A stretch of DNA of 64,000 nucleotides from Rhyzopertha dominica (taxonomy: Eukaryota; Arthropoda; Insecta; Coleoptera; Bostrichidae): the NCBI GenBank assembly GCA_025024175.1, contig QCXZ01000001.1, positions 19,406,001 to 19,470,000 of the forward strand, written 5' to 3'. The notes beneath the pieces were generated by a model, which was not told the DNA's origin, ran no database searches, and saw only the letters and a list, made by a program, of their open reading frames with translations. Of the stretch, positions 47,616-59,515 are shown piece by piece. A program made the translations under genes and the position numbers. How positions within the stretch are numbered: position 1 is the first letter of the stretch; each line of letters opens with the position of its first letter.

Positions 47616-48979
47616 GTGGTCAGATTATGGCTACCCGTAGCTAATTGCAGCCCAAATATATGATATGATATAATGAAAGATAATTATTGCCCGAATTCAT
47701 TTTTAATGAACGCATGTGATTTGTAATGAGTAATATTTTAATTATGTCTGCTGAATAGAATCGTGAGGGCTCTGAACTTGTATATCCTTGGTGATTTGCG
47801 CGTCTTGATCCTGTATTAAATCGCCTGCGCCATTGGTCGGTAGGATTAAGAATTTTTACCCTTTGAACAAAATGTATGTGTGCACTGCACATACGAGACA
47901 CGTTTACCCTAAGAAAAAGCAGGTATATTATGACGACTAACTTTTGGCATATTCTCGCCACAATGAACCGTGCTGGTGTTACCCGTTGGTTTTTTTTGCA
48001 GATTTCTGTGTGTCTTAAAAATCATATTTATCAAATATCTTCTGTAGACTGTTTTGGCAAAAAAACATTTTACTTTTATGTTCTAAATTTAAATGTCTTA
48101 TACCAAGTTCAACTATCAATTCAATGCCTTTTTGCTAGGGAACCAAGTTGGGTTCAGTTAGTAAAAAATGCAATCCACCTGGGAATAGGGAAAACTGAAC
48201 AATACTAACCTTTTTGAAGGGACATTTTTCTTTAAAAAGTGTGTACCGCAGAGGTATATTTAAATTTAGGTTACGAAACTTCAAAAATGTATATTGTAGA
48301 CGAGGGTGCACTGTTAAATGTTGCGAAACGACACCTTATATATTAGCATAATTGGCTTTTGGTTTAAAACACTTTGTGGCACCCGTGGCTTAGCGATCCT
48401 GTTACAAGTACTTCCATGATGAATTTGGCATCATACCTTGGGATTCGTAACTGTACTGGTTATTCTAATACATTTTTTCTTATTGTATGTTTTCAGCTTG
48501 TATTATTGTTATTGTTTTTAAGCAGCACGTATACCATGTTTCTACGCATTAGAACAATTAATTGTTCAGGATGGATTACATCCTAATAAAAGATCGACAA
48601 TAGCATAATTTTAAATAGAGTATATTCTAGAGCTTACAATAAAAGCGTATTTTACCTACAGCTTCTTAGAGTGCTCTTATAGAATTGCAGCTCCTTTCTG
48701 GCAATATAGCTGCGAAGATGCGTTTAGAATGCGGCACGTTGTTGTATTTATCCATAAAAGTACATGGCTTTCGTTCCTGTTTTAGGTATCTTTATTGTAC
48801 AAATTATTATTCATTGGTCACTAGGGATTTTGTGGTTTTATGTAAAATCTGAATCGATAAAAGCGATTATTTCGAGGGTTCCCGACTTCTTGCGATAAGT
48901 AGCTTAGCTAAAAAAATCTCTTCTACTTACCTGCATTTTCCTGATGAGCATATTTAGATGCATCGGCTTTACTGTAAAA
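47616..48979. other. Unassigned stretch
   Basis: Two overlapping frames of just over 100 codons (47641-47961 minus, 47876-48208 plus) carry no known domain. CAG-GTAAGT near 48926 on the minus strand is a perfect donor word without an acceptor. Confidence 0.3.
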
Positions 48980-49230
48980 GTGGGCAAGTTGGCTCGGCTG
49001 ATAGGAAAACTTAAAACTCTTTCTCGAGCGGTAAGCTCGCAGCGCTTTTAGTTGGACATAAAATATGCATGCGGTTAGCGAAACGACTCATGACACGTAT
49101 CCCTGTCATCTCGCAATCTCCGAGTGCATGGCCGTTGCCGCATTTCGAAGAATTAAATAATTAAACGGTTTTAGGGTGTGAACGCAATCGTTAGGTTAAT
49201 GATATATCCGCGAAAGGCGAAAGTATTGTG
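48980..49230. promoter_or_regulatory. GC-richer unique block
   Basis: Short CpG-bearing block with ATTAAATAATTAAAC and ATGCAT words and no frame. Same style as the other blocks; function unknown. Confidence 0.2.
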
Positions 49231-49321
49231 CAGGTGGAACGATGTAATTGGGACTATTATACTGTTTCGCTGATTCGTGGATGCTGTGCTATTCAACTAA
49301 GAAGAATACCTAATTACCTTA

Positions 49322-50693
49322 TACAGGATGTTTCACGAATGATAATGACCCTGACGAAATTAAAAATGCAACCCAAAATACATTCTCATAGCCAATGTGG
49401 TTATTTTACATAATGGTATTATTTTAAAAAATAAATTGGGAATCCATGACGACTATGCGCTATGGTTCCTGTATTTATTAAAAGTCAAAATGTATTCAAA
49501 TGATGAAAAGAGAGATATGATTTTGATTTATGGTGAATGCAAGAAAAATGCTTCCGCTGCTGCCCGGTTATACAGACAACGTTTTCCAAATAGAGAGCTC
49601 CTGCCGATACAATTTTCAAGAGACTTGAATTAACTTAACAAACTGGCCACCACTGAAAAATCAAGAAAAAGAACACCAACAGGCCCTGACACTGAAATTA
49701 GTGTATTGGAAATGATTGACGAAAATCTTTATATTAGTCAAAGGGTAGTCTCAGGAGCAACCGGTATTATTAGTCTGTCTTCAGTTCACCAAATAATTAA
49801 AGGCAATCAATTTCATCCGTATCACTTGCAATTGGTTCAGGCCTTAAAGGACACAGATTATCCTAAAAGACTGACAATTTATAACTTTTTTCGGGAACAC
49901 CAAATTTGATGTGAGATTTTATGACAACATTTGCTTCTCAGATGAAGCAAGATTTTCTAATAATGGTGGAGTTAACAAACATAACATACATGCATTATTA
50001 TGCGCAAGAAAATTTACGTTGAATTCGAGAAGGACATTTTCAAACTATCTACNCGACGAATGTCTGGTGCGGCATATTGGGGAATCAAATTGTTGGGCCT
50101 TATTTTTTCGCGATTGTTTAAAGGGCAATACTTATCTAAAAAAAATTAAGAAACATTTTACCGGTAATGTAAATTTACAAGTAAGACAAGATCTATGGTT
50201 CCAACAAAATGGGGCACCTGCGCATTATCATAGAATAGTGCGAAATCATCTTGATTTGGTTTTGTCTAATCGATGGATAGGAAGAGGTTCAATTAATTCT
50301 TGGCCACCGAGAAGCCCGGACCTTACTCCTTTGGGGATCGGTAAAAGAGCAAGTATGCCAAACACCAATTGAAAGTGTAGAACATTTAGAAAATAAAATA
50401 CGTGATGCATGTAGATCCATCACTCCAGAAATGTTAATGCATGGTAAAATATCGTTTTGGGTACGAATTCAAGCTTGTGAAAACAGCGGAGGGCGACATT
50501 TTGAGCATTTATTACATTAATGTTATTGAATAAACATTTTTCAAAAATAATATCTGTTTTACAATACCGAATTCACTTAAAGCAAATGATTGAAGTTTAT
50601 GTCAAAATTTACGAATTTTTAAGACGATGAACAATTATCTATGTCATCTCTGCAAATGTATTTTGGTTCATTTTTAATTTCGTCAGGGTCAGT
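49322..50693 (+). mobile_element. Mariner-type (IS630/Tc1/mariner) element with both ends recognisable
   Basis: The left end TACAGGATGTTTCACGAATG leads into GACCCTGACGAAATTAAAAA, and the right end has the inverted TTTTTAATTTCGTCAGGGTC. The similarity continues inward through an AAAATACATT block. The outer 15-20 bp of the right terminus appear to be lost or diverged. It is about 1.37 kb and encloses one transposase pseudogene. Confidence 0.85.
49490..50520 (+). pseudogene. Mariner-type transposase, near full length but inactive
   Basis: The AUG at 49490 starts MYSNDEKRDMILIYGEC, the usual N-terminal HTH region, and the stop at 50518 follows GGRHFEHLLH, the usual C-terminus. An in-frame TAA at 49631, a frameshift near 49908 and another near 50335 break it. 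The first catalytic Asp is present in CFSDEARF (49941-49943). The second is Asn in WFQQNGAPAHY (codon 50208-50210). The third is removed by a small deletion where PDLTPL should be followed by DFFLW. Two of three catalytic residues are therefore gone. About 343 codons would be expected, close to the family length. Confidence 0.9.
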
Positions 50694-51435
50694 ACAAAAG
50701 GCAGAGATGGCTCATCTATTTGCGGCTGCAACTAAACCACATCTCTCTCATATTATTTTATTTTCTCGTCCACTTAGGAAACAATTGTAAGAAAATCAGA
50801 GCAGCCACTCGACAAACGCTAGTTGTTTTTTACAGCCCTTAGAAGTGTTTAAACCAAGACAACTTATTTGACAATTTAATTTCATTTGCCCTAATATATT
50901 GACAGTAAGAAATAACAACACCCAGCCATAATAGTTCTATTTGAATAAAGGTTGGTGAACACATATATGGGCACTAGTAAGTAAACCATTAAAGAACATT
51001 AAAAAATTATAACGGGTGGAGCCTCCACCATGCTGGTCTGGTAATCCACTCAATCAGATGATTGCTTAATGTAGTCCGAAATAAATCTAGCTATACATGT
51101 GTATAAATTGTCTTGTTGAAAATTGGAGAGGGTCCTGAGCTAAGGTAAAACGCGTGGCTTCACCATTCCTTGATATAAAGCTGGGAAGTCATGTTGCCTC
51201 TGATGAAGAGCACACAATTGGGTATCGCGTCTTTTGATACATCATAACTCTATTTCACACTTGTTTGACCATCAAGCGTACCTAGAATCTACACTTCTGG
51301 ATGAAATTATCTCACTACATAAATTTTCTTTTATTAAGTTTGCATTCCCGTCAAGTTTTTAAACAAACAGGCTTATTTAAAATAAAGCAAGGAAGACGTT
51401 AACAACAAAGTGATGTTAGAGACAAAAACCGAAGC
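50694..51435. other. Unassigned spacer
   Basis: No recognisable feature between two transposon relics. Confidence 0.3.
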
Positions 51436-52190
51436 TACTTATCAGTACCGGATGACGCTTCCTCTTGCAGTAATAACTGCTCTAAGCCTTTGTGGCATCC
51501 CGGTAATTAAGTTTTCAATTTTTTTTTGTTGAAGAATGTTACCCATTCTGCCGTAGCTGCGTCCCTCATCTGAACATAATTTTGTGGAGCGTGCCCCCTT
51601 TTCCTGATGCAGCATTTTAATATGTGCGAGACATGTTATATGGAATTAAGGTTTGGGCTCCCTTTGACCAATCCGTGGCAGGAATTTTCACCTCATTTTA
51701 AATAGCCAGTGACTTCCGCGTTTTAGCGTGGATTGGATATTATCATGTATTATTTAAAAATCGGCATGAATAAAGAGTGCAAATAGTATTAGTACCTCCT
51801 CTAAATACTTTTATGCGTTCGATTAAGAACCAAATTGTTTCCTGGTGGATATAATGCACGTGCTAGTAAATATCTGTCATTGTTTTCCCCATCCCCTTAA
51901 GGCGTGCCTACCTTAACCCCTCAGAGTAGTTATTGTCTCATCTGTAAATAAAACATCCCCAACGTTCTAAAGTCCAACGAAGGTGTTCTCTTGCAAATCT
52001 TAGTTTGGATCAACTATGCTGTCTGTTGACAAGCGGACGGACTTTGGAGCAACCCTGTCCTGATCGCCTCGCATGAGGTCCAGTACCCATCTCAATGCAC
52101 TGCCAATCGTTGCTTGATGAACATTTACCAGTTCAACAACATATCGGCACCGTTCTTCTACAGCAAAATTGAAAGAGAAAAAGATCTAAG
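51436..52190 (-). pseudogene. Tc1-like transposase relic
   Basis: Minus-strand pieces in order: VELVNVHQATIGSALRWVLD (HTH), then NLRFAREHLRWTLERWGCF (the AREHxxWTxExW motif before the first catalytic Asp) and GLRxARLRGWGKQ. Further on are SPNLNSIxHV (family SPDLNPIEHxW), a Lys/Arg-rich TAEWV region and the C-terminal GCHKGLEQLLLQE/EASSGT. Numerous stops occur. This is a Tc1-type (DDE) element, distinct from the mariner-like ones nearby. TIRs were not found. Confidence 0.75.
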
Positions 52191-52599
52191 AGCACCCTAT
52201 ATTTTATTGCAAATTTTGAAACGGTATCTACTTATTTATTTATGTAACATATTATACACCTAACTTTAACGGTTCACTATTTCTCCTCAAAATCCAAAAA
52301 AATCAATTTTTCAAATCCTCCTTACACAAGAATATAGCAGCTGACAAAACAAATGCACATTCCATAACAGAAGATGTTCTTTTCCACGTCGCAGTCTGTC
52401 ACTATAAAAAAATAAAAAATGTGGCAACGTAGTGTTTATTCTGCAAGAATGTCACAAGATTTGTTAATTAGCATCGGAAGTGTACCGTTAGAGATACTGG
52501 TGACGTTTCACATCCAAATAAACAAACGTTTCAAAGAGTATTAGGATAGATTACAATTATTATTTAAATGAAAAGATAGACGAACAAAGAGGCTGGCAA
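52191..52599. other. Unassigned spacer
   Basis: AT-rich, nothing recognised. Confidence 0.3.
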
Positions 52600-53190
52600 A
52601 TCTAGCAACCTAAACTAAATGTTCGAAATGACGACCTTCCCTCAGGTGGAGGCATCACTGCAACCTCAATTAGCAATCCCTACACACTGCCCTGAGAACT
52701 TCTGGCGATACAACACGAAAAGCAACGCGAATCTTCTTCTGCGTATCCTCGGCAGTAATTGGTACAGTCCGATAGACCTCATTCTTGATTAGCTTTACAG
52801 GATGAAGTCAAGGAGGCGGGCATTTTAGCAATCCTTGAATCCTGAAACTTTCATCGGAATGTTCCCGAACGGCACGACTATAATGTGCAGGAGCTCCGTC
52901 GTGTTGGAAAACAATCTACCGTCGAGCGGCTAAAGGAACATTTTCCTAGAGCACAACCAAGTCGTCATGAAGGAACTTTAAATAACTGTTACCGTTCAGG
53001 TACCCTTCAAAGAAGTAAGGACCCAGAAGGTATTCTCTCATGATGCTTACCTAGACATTCAGTTACCATCTTTGCTAGTGGTTCTCCGTTTTCATGGGGT
53101 GTGGATTTTCATCGGCGGTTCCATTTGCTTCACAATTGAAAACGTAGCCGTCGGTCGGTGCGATTTAGTTTCTCTCAAAAAGAAAATTTT
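52600..53190 (-). pseudogene. Mariner-type transposase C-terminal half
   Basis: The minus strand reads DENPHPMKTENH, then IMREYLLGPYFFEGYLNGNS and YLKFLHDDLVV, ENVPLAARR and VFQHDGAPAHY with the second catalytic Asp intact. VYRTVPITAEDTQKKIRVAF and REGRHFEHL follow at the C-terminus. The stretch that should contain RSPDLTPLDFFLW is degraded to PPPWLHPVKLIKNE, so the third catalytic Asp is lost. It is a different lineage from the 49322 element, judging by the divergent motifs. Confidence 0.8.
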
Positions 53191-54229
53191 GAAGAGAAAA
53201 GGGTATAACGGCGAAACCGCTGAAGTTAGGGCTATAATATGTTACATAAAAAAGTAAGTACTCTTCTAGTACTTTTTGAATCTGCAATATAATATAGCCG
53301 TCCCCGGAAAAGGAGACATAAGTTTGATACGCCGTTTGAATTTGAATGCGGCACACCAGTGATAACCAGAAATATTTTTGGAACATGGCGACGGTAGTGC
53401 ACAGTTTTGCTTTTAAACTTTTTTCAATACTTTTTTATGTAAAGGAGCTATGGTCCGAGGGGTCTTATTAGGTGCTGCACTCTTTGTTATGTCAATTACT
53501 GATAAACATAAACTGTTCTTAATAATCTAACTCGCGAGAGGTATGGATCTTAATAAATAAATAGGTATATTTATGTAACCTCCAAATGAAAAATTAAGAA
53601 TACACATTCGATTGCATGTTTGTATTATGTGACAACTAAATATTAAACCTAAGTTCGAACACCATATTGCATCATAAGCGCATTTTGTTTGAAAGTTATA
53701 GTATTTTGGACCGGAAATATAAACGAAAATTGTTTATAACCGGGCGTTGAAGATCAAATACACATATATGGCCGAAAAAGCGAGCTTGCTGCTACCACCT
53801 CGATTCGGGGCAAACGTTATTTTCCAGTTAACATTCAGCGCGTGAGATCACCTAACTTGTAAAGCACTATGGTAGCAATTATGCCACCATCTTGGACTTT
53901 GGAAAAACATATCACCTCCAAAAACGACCATTTTTCAGCGATCTTACTTTACTTACTTACTTTTGAAAATTAATACGAATGATGATCTTAGATGCGCACT
54001 ATTATGTTTTTTATTTATTTNGGTCATACTGATAATGATAATAATAATTATCAATCTATCCCCACGTCATAACTTCTAGCCTAGGATTAAAATAGGATTT
54101 CATGATACATAAAAATCTGAATTACTTTTTACCGCAGTTTTAATTTGTAGGATTAGCTACATACTTGCACATAGACGTAGTTGCAAATGGTGTAGTGGAC
54201 TTTTCCGTTTGTTCATTTCTTTATGAGTG
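53191..54229. other. Unassigned stretch
   Basis: May include N-terminal remains of the preceding transposase up to about 53260. Beyond that nothing is recognised. Confidence 0.3.
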
Positions 54230-54760
54230 TCGCAAAGTTCGCGCTCCTCGTACGGAATGGGAATTACAAAACCTTTTACCGCGAGACTAACATACACATC
54301 TTCACCCCGAGCAGGACTGAACAATGCCCTGAACTGTAATTAAACGTGCTTTAGCGAAAGATGAAACGAAGGAATAAAAGAGTCGGTGCAGCCGAAGGTT
54401 TCAGAATGCACGCTGCATCCATGGACGTGCTCCTTACAGTTACGGCCCCGAACATCGCCGTAAACTCCACCGGCTGAATAATAATAACTGCTTCATTTGG
54501 TTAATCTGCCTTCTCCCAGACGTACCATTTTCCCTTTGTTTATTCCATTATGCTTCGGTTTTACGGAAACAGAAGAAGGCGCACTCGTTACGTATGCGGC
54601 TGGCACCGACGAAATTTCCTTGGTGTGGTTCGTTATTGTATTGGCGAGAGGTTCATTTCCTAGTCTGTCGAAATGAAAGAATAGCTAACGAGCTAATCAG
54701 CTCTCTGTTTAAGAGGAATACCTGTTTGCTGCAGCGATACGGCGTTTAATGTGGCTCAGT
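54230..54760. promoter_or_regulatory. GC-richer unique block, candidate regulatory DNA
   Basis: Frame-free CpG-bearing block with GGTTAATCTGC (Bicoid/Otx-like TAATC), GAGCTAATCAG and TTAATTTG words. Regulatory nature is inferred from composition only. Confidence 0.25.
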
Positions 54761-55118
54761 TAATTTGAAGTGTGGAAACACAACGACAGCAGTTCAGTTA
54801 TTGCGCCTGTTACATAACCTTCAAATGAACTGGAATAATCTGTTGTCTCTGTGTGTCTTTACGTAATCACTATCAAAAGAGTCGTAAATGAGAACATTTT
54901 CCAGAAATTTATTATTAACTCCAAGTAGATCAAAAACTACCTAGAGTTTTTGTTGGAATTTTGATAAACAATATAGCTTATGAGATGAAGAAACTATAAT
55001 TATTGCATAAGGGAGTTAATGAAATTTTTGCCATGGAAACGCTCATAAATAAATAACTATGGTGTTTATGGGTAAATATTAATTTTAACTCCTTACAGGA
55101 TCTAAGTATGCTCTTTCT
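54761..55118. other. Unassigned spacer
   Basis: AT-rich, short frames only. Confidence 0.3.
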
Positions 55119-55256
55119 AATAGGGATGTTGACTGTATTCAGATAAAAACATAAAAACATCATTGCGTAATTTTATTAATATTTTATTAATACACTCTCA
55201 AGTCACGTGACAACGAACACCAATAAGAGTGCATGACGTCACTTGTTCCTATACAT

Positions 55257-55907
55257 TAGAGTAGGCTGTCCGGGAATCCGGTTTCACGGGATCCAAGGCA
55301 CTTGCGGACTCGATCCGTTGGACCCGTTCTAGTGGGTCCGACACGAAGTGAAACGATGTGTAACAAATTACATGTTCGGCGCCGATTCTTCAATGGAACC
55401 ACTGCAGTGGATCCGAAAGGAGTAGACTTACTTGGGCTTCAGTATTAAGCATTCAATACTTTATGACTGCATCCTACTACAGTTTCATTTGTTCACATTG
55501 CTTTACTTACTTTAATCATATTACACACAACTATCAAAAGATTCCAGTTCAGATGAATCTGAGTTGAAATAAAATGCCAAATATGTTTATAAAAACTACA
55601 TTTTTTAAAATTCCATATCAGTTCAGTGCATTATAAATATTGAATCCGTTTTTTTAGTACGTAGGTATGTAAACAGACAATATAAAATTTCTGAAAAGCA
55701 TTTTTTAATGTACTTGTTTGAACTTAAATATAAATATAAAACCTTTCTAAATGTGAAAAGATTTAATGCTTGTGCCTATACAAAACGCAACATCTTTACG
55801 CAAGATACATTTTTATTTACAGGTTAAGCACGGTAGCTAACAAACTAACACTTGCGGATCCGGATCCGGTTCCGTGGAACGAGTCCGAACGGACTGACAC
55901 ATCTCTA
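55257..55907. mobile_element. Nested hAT-like non-autonomous element
   Basis: The ends TAGAGTAGGCTGTCCGGGAA and, inverted, TAGAGATGTGTCAGTCCG are related. Both subterminal regions are filled with GGATCCG/CGGATCC-type words and share CACTTGCGGA. The flanking 8-mers CTATACAT and TTATAAAG agree at five positions, which could be a decayed 8-bp duplication typical of hAT. The interior is AT-rich and non-coding. Confidence 0.55.
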
Positions 55908-56051
55908 TTATAAAGTGCTTACGCTGTCCATAGGCTTCACTGTTTGGATAAANTAATTGTGTNATAATCAATCATTTCTTCGAGATTCGCTTTCAAAACG
56001 TTTGAAAGGAGCTTTTATATCATGGAAAGCGAATTTATTAAGGCAAATAGT

Positions 56052-56378
56052 TCAAATTTGCCGATTATTGACTGTTTTACAGTGGCCACTTTCTTCGCAA
56101 GAAATAGTAACTTCTATTCTGCTGAATTCAGAAATGCAAAGACCTCCATCTAAGTTAGTTGTTAGTTCTGTAACCAAATTATAAATTACAGTAATAATGC
56201 ATTTTTGATTTCTTCGATACAAGTGCAGGACCTTGCGGGCAAGCTGAAGCCACATTTTCCTGCCATTTGCCGAACGTGGTACTTGAAGAAATAGCTTGTC
56301 AGGTGTTCTGATTGTAGTAGACGCACACTGAGGCACCGCACAACACTTATGAAACTTAGAATTCATATTATACAGCAA
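56052..56378 (-). pseudogene. THAP-domain fragment
   Basis: The 108-codon frame begins with SKFHKCCAVPQCASTTIRTP, followed by DKLFLQVP and RKMWLQLARK. The spacing C-x4-C...TPDKLFxxVP...RxxWLxxxR is that of the THAP zinc-coordinating DNA-binding domain. The later CxxH pair and the AVPTLF-type end are not visible, and residues after about 60 look unlike the family, so it is damaged. THAP domains occur in P-element transposases and in host proteins; its place inside a TIR element favours the former. Confidence 0.7.
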
Positions 56379-56610
56379 TAAATGCGAAAAAACTTTAAAT
56401 CGCCTTATCAGTTTAACCGTGTTTGAGAACAGCTGACGTCATAGCTGTCATGGCATTGGCGTTTTAGAGCGAAATTTGAAACGGAATTTAAAGACATGAT
56501 ATTTAAAGCTTTTAAACGGTTTAAAAAAAATAATAGTTAATATTCGGGGCTATATATGATACTTATGCACAATTTAGAACACTTTCCCAAAAATACTCAA
56601 CATCCCTATT

Positions 56611-57059
56611 GCTTGGTCCCATTATCTTCCATCATCTGTGTCTACTACACAACAGTCTAGTGAGAATTTATATTACAAGCCAGCTGCCCTGGATGTTACT
56701 AATTACGTTTTCTTTCATATTTGATATCTGGTCCCCTAATTTAATAATCAAGTTAGGACGTTTTATGTAAATAAGTAAGTAAGGAGCCGTGATGAACGGA
56801 ATATTTCCTCGACGGTATAATAGGATGTGTTGGCTTATCGAACTGCAAATCAAATTCCGAAATAAGCACATTAAAGATTATCCCTTTTCGTACCATTTGC
56901 GTCAGTTAACAAATTACAAGCGATTTGATGACAACCGATGACGCCTACTATAATATTTAAATAGTTGCAATCAGACGTATTTTACAANTTTTTATGTTTA
57001 TGTTATTAATTACTTCCAATCTAGAGTCAGTTAGAAACATCGTACCTTTTATTTAAGAT
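56611..57059. other. Unassigned spacer
   Basis: Nothing recognised. Confidence 0.3.
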
Positions 57060-57560
57060 ATTGATTAAATTATTCACTTTCCCAAAAAATGGCGAAGGGA
57101 TGCCTAATAATACATACATTAGGCGGGTTGCGGAAGGAGGGGTGTGNTTTCCGAACAAAAGCGGCACTCGCCCGAAGGAAGTAACAATTCACTGCCGTGG
57201 AACAGTCACCACCTTGTCAGATACTGACACCTCTATATCGATCAATCTTGTTTACTTTTACTTCAGCTGAGTCTTGCCGTTTCTTCTTCCTTCCTACCAA
57301 TTTATCGCTTGGGGTGGTTGGCTAATGAAAACGACGACGCTGTGTGGAAAAGGGCGAAAACGACATTCGGTCGTCCGGAACCAGCTGTTTGTCAGCAAGA
57401 TGGGTTTAATGACATAACAAGGGGATAAATTATCGGAAAAGGGCAACAAAGGTGGTGGGCAGAAGCTAACCGCAGCAGTGTAACGACACGGTTTGTTTGC
57501 CACCCGAGACTGAATTTGGGCTGTATTTTTTATATCTTGCATGAAAACGGTTAATCCACA
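57060..57560. promoter_or_regulatory. GC-richer unique block
   Basis: CpG-bearing block with two short opposing frames (57061-57270, 57294-57542) that show no domain. Resembles the other candidate regulatory blocks. Confidence 0.25.
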
Positions 57561-58257
57561 TGTTCCGGTTGCAGTAGCATTTTATCGATTAACAGGTTCA
57601 TGTGTAACAAATTATTATAAACGTAGATTTCTGATTGGTGAGTACTGTAAATTTAGTTTGCGCACATTATAATAAGTATATTTCGTTTACACCTTGGTTA
57701 CTATATCAAATAGTATATCAAGCAAGTTATAAAATCACATGAAGACTTGTCGGCTCATTAAATGTAAAACAAACTCCCGGGTTATAACTCTTATTAAAAG
57801 TAAAAGTAAATTAGGTTTAATTTAATTTAAATGTTTGTCCAAACTTGTCCACCCCGCATTTTGATGTGACCGATGTTCTTAGAAAAAGATGCCTCCCTCT
57901 CTTCTCCGTGCTTCTATCTGGATTTGGGAGTTGAAGAAATGCGGTCTTGGCAATGATTCCAAAAGCATTTTACTACATTTTTGGTACAAACCTATAATAA
58001 CCGCGGTGAAGCGCACTTTTCGATACACTGTAATATTTCTTTCTGTAAGACAGAAATATTATCGTCAGTGTAGTAAAGACGCTTTTTATTTGTTTTCGTC
58101 TTCATAGCGATCGCACACAATCAGGAATCCTCTAGCATATAGGTCAGATATTGCCATTTTGCTATATTGGCTAATTTCCATAAGGAGTAACTTCCACCAT
58201 AAACTTCAACGCTTGACTAACAATGTGGATTGCAATTTTAATTTTTAAATTGAATAT
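57561..58257. other. Unassigned stretch with a small hairpin
   Basis: A hairpin at about 58025-58072 pairs ACACTGTAATATTTCT with AGAAATATTATCGTCAGTGT. Otherwise AT-rich without features. Confidence 0.35.
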
Positions 58258-58385
58258 GCCGGTTTATCTTCTCTATTTTGAGCTAAATCTAAACCAATCA
58301 CATACCTCAATTTAAGGTGTTGTCATGGTTACCGGGTTGATTTTAGCTAACATCAACTTTAACAAAGAGAATAGGGACCGACCCA
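58258..58385 (+). mobile_element. Family B MITE, copy 2
   Basis: Aligns to 7237-7383 from CTCTATTTTGAGCTAAA through CATACCTCAATTTAAGGTG to GGGACCGACCC. The left TIR is more diverged (GCCGGTTTATCTTC) and a few bases of the left inner arm are missing. Confidence 0.8.
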
Positions 58386-58939
58386 TTATTCTTTTAATTG
58401 CCAAATACGTGATACAAAGAGATGTGGACTAATATATGCTTTGGACTGAATATGAGAAATGATATTAGTAACATTTTTCCTAAAATACGCAAGTTAGATA
58501 GTTTTACTGACAACGACAACACTCGCGGATACTTTTTCTTGCCTGTTATGACTCATTTTTATACAAATTTTGAGAACGAAACAGCCGCATCATATTGAGC
58601 TGCTTATTTAATTTCTTCAAAAGTGGTTAGTTTCAGTCGGGTCAGCACAATTTAAAATACATAAGAAAAACTATAGGGACCTAACCTATATATGACTAAA
58701 TCTAAATGTTGCCTGTAACATGATGATTTTTCAAAAAATTTGTTCCCTCGAGTTCAACTCTAATTTATATTTCTAATTGATGTAGCAATGGCTATATCTG
58801 CAACTTCACCATAAGAGTGTGAAGTTTCGTCAGTTAGTATTTTCATTTTCACACTACACCTTGAGTTATTAATTTAATAATGCGTTATATGTTTTAAATA
58901 TAAATTATTCAAACTCATACAAATTGCTATTGTCGGCCG
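58386..58939. other. Unassigned spacer
   Basis: AT-rich, nothing recognised. Confidence 0.3.
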
Positions 58940-58974
58940 AACCCTCCGGTAACAGATCAGTATTTAATATCATA

Positions 58975-59515
58975 CTTAAGGTACCGTGGTGCATATCCAT
59001 CATAACCTTAATCCAAATTTGATATGCATTCTTATACCTAGCATCAAAAATCACACTCAATGACACCCATGAAGCAAAATCGAATATTTGTACCTTTAGA
59101 TGCCGTGCTGCATATTCGTCAAAGCTATAATTAAATACTCAGCATTCAAAACCAAACCACGTTTAAAACACTCATCAAGCAAAATTAATTTCTTTCACCG
59201 TTAATCCAGATTTGACATGCACCATCATACTATTCGACACTAAAAAACTACGCTCAACGACACCCATGAAGCAAAATCCAATTTTTGCACCCTTAGATAC
59301 CACGGTGCATGTCTGTTATAGTCAAAATTTGATATGCACCATCATACTCGACATCAAAAACGTTCAACGACAACCAGGAAGCAAAATAGAATTTTTACAT
59401 TTTTAGGTACCAGGCTACATGTCTGTTATAATCTTAATCCAAATTTGACATTAACCATCATACTCGGAATCACAAATCACGTTCAACGACACCCATGAAG
59501 CAAAATTGATCTTTA
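58975..59515. repeat. 119-bp satellite, about 4.5 monomers
   Basis: Monomers contain CGTTCAACGACACCCATGAA, GCAAAAT, a GTACC...TGCATG phrase and ATCCAAATTTGA. The phrase starts recur at 58982, 59101, 59298 and 59408. The first step is exactly 119 bp; the next contains a partly deleted monomer. The array lies at the 3' end of the family-D element on the minus strand. Confidence 0.85.

Larger units (their letters stand above)
55119..56610 (-). mobile_element. TIR DNA transposon encoding a THAP domain (P-like), nested insertion inside
   Basis: AATAGGGATGTTGACTGTATT at 55119 and the inverted AATACTCAACATCCCTATT at 56592-56610 are terminal inverted repeats. Between them the minus strand encodes a THAP-like domain close to the right end, as expected for the N-terminus of a P-element-type transposase. 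A second TIR element (55257-55907) sits within. TGACGTCA occurs at 55234 and again at 56434, about 55 bp upstream of the THAP frame. No target-site duplication is obvious. Confidence 0.65.

Noticed and set aside
56052..56184. Plus-strand frame at 55957-56184 as a gene
   Set aside because: It is the antisense of the THAP fragment and contains ambiguous bases.
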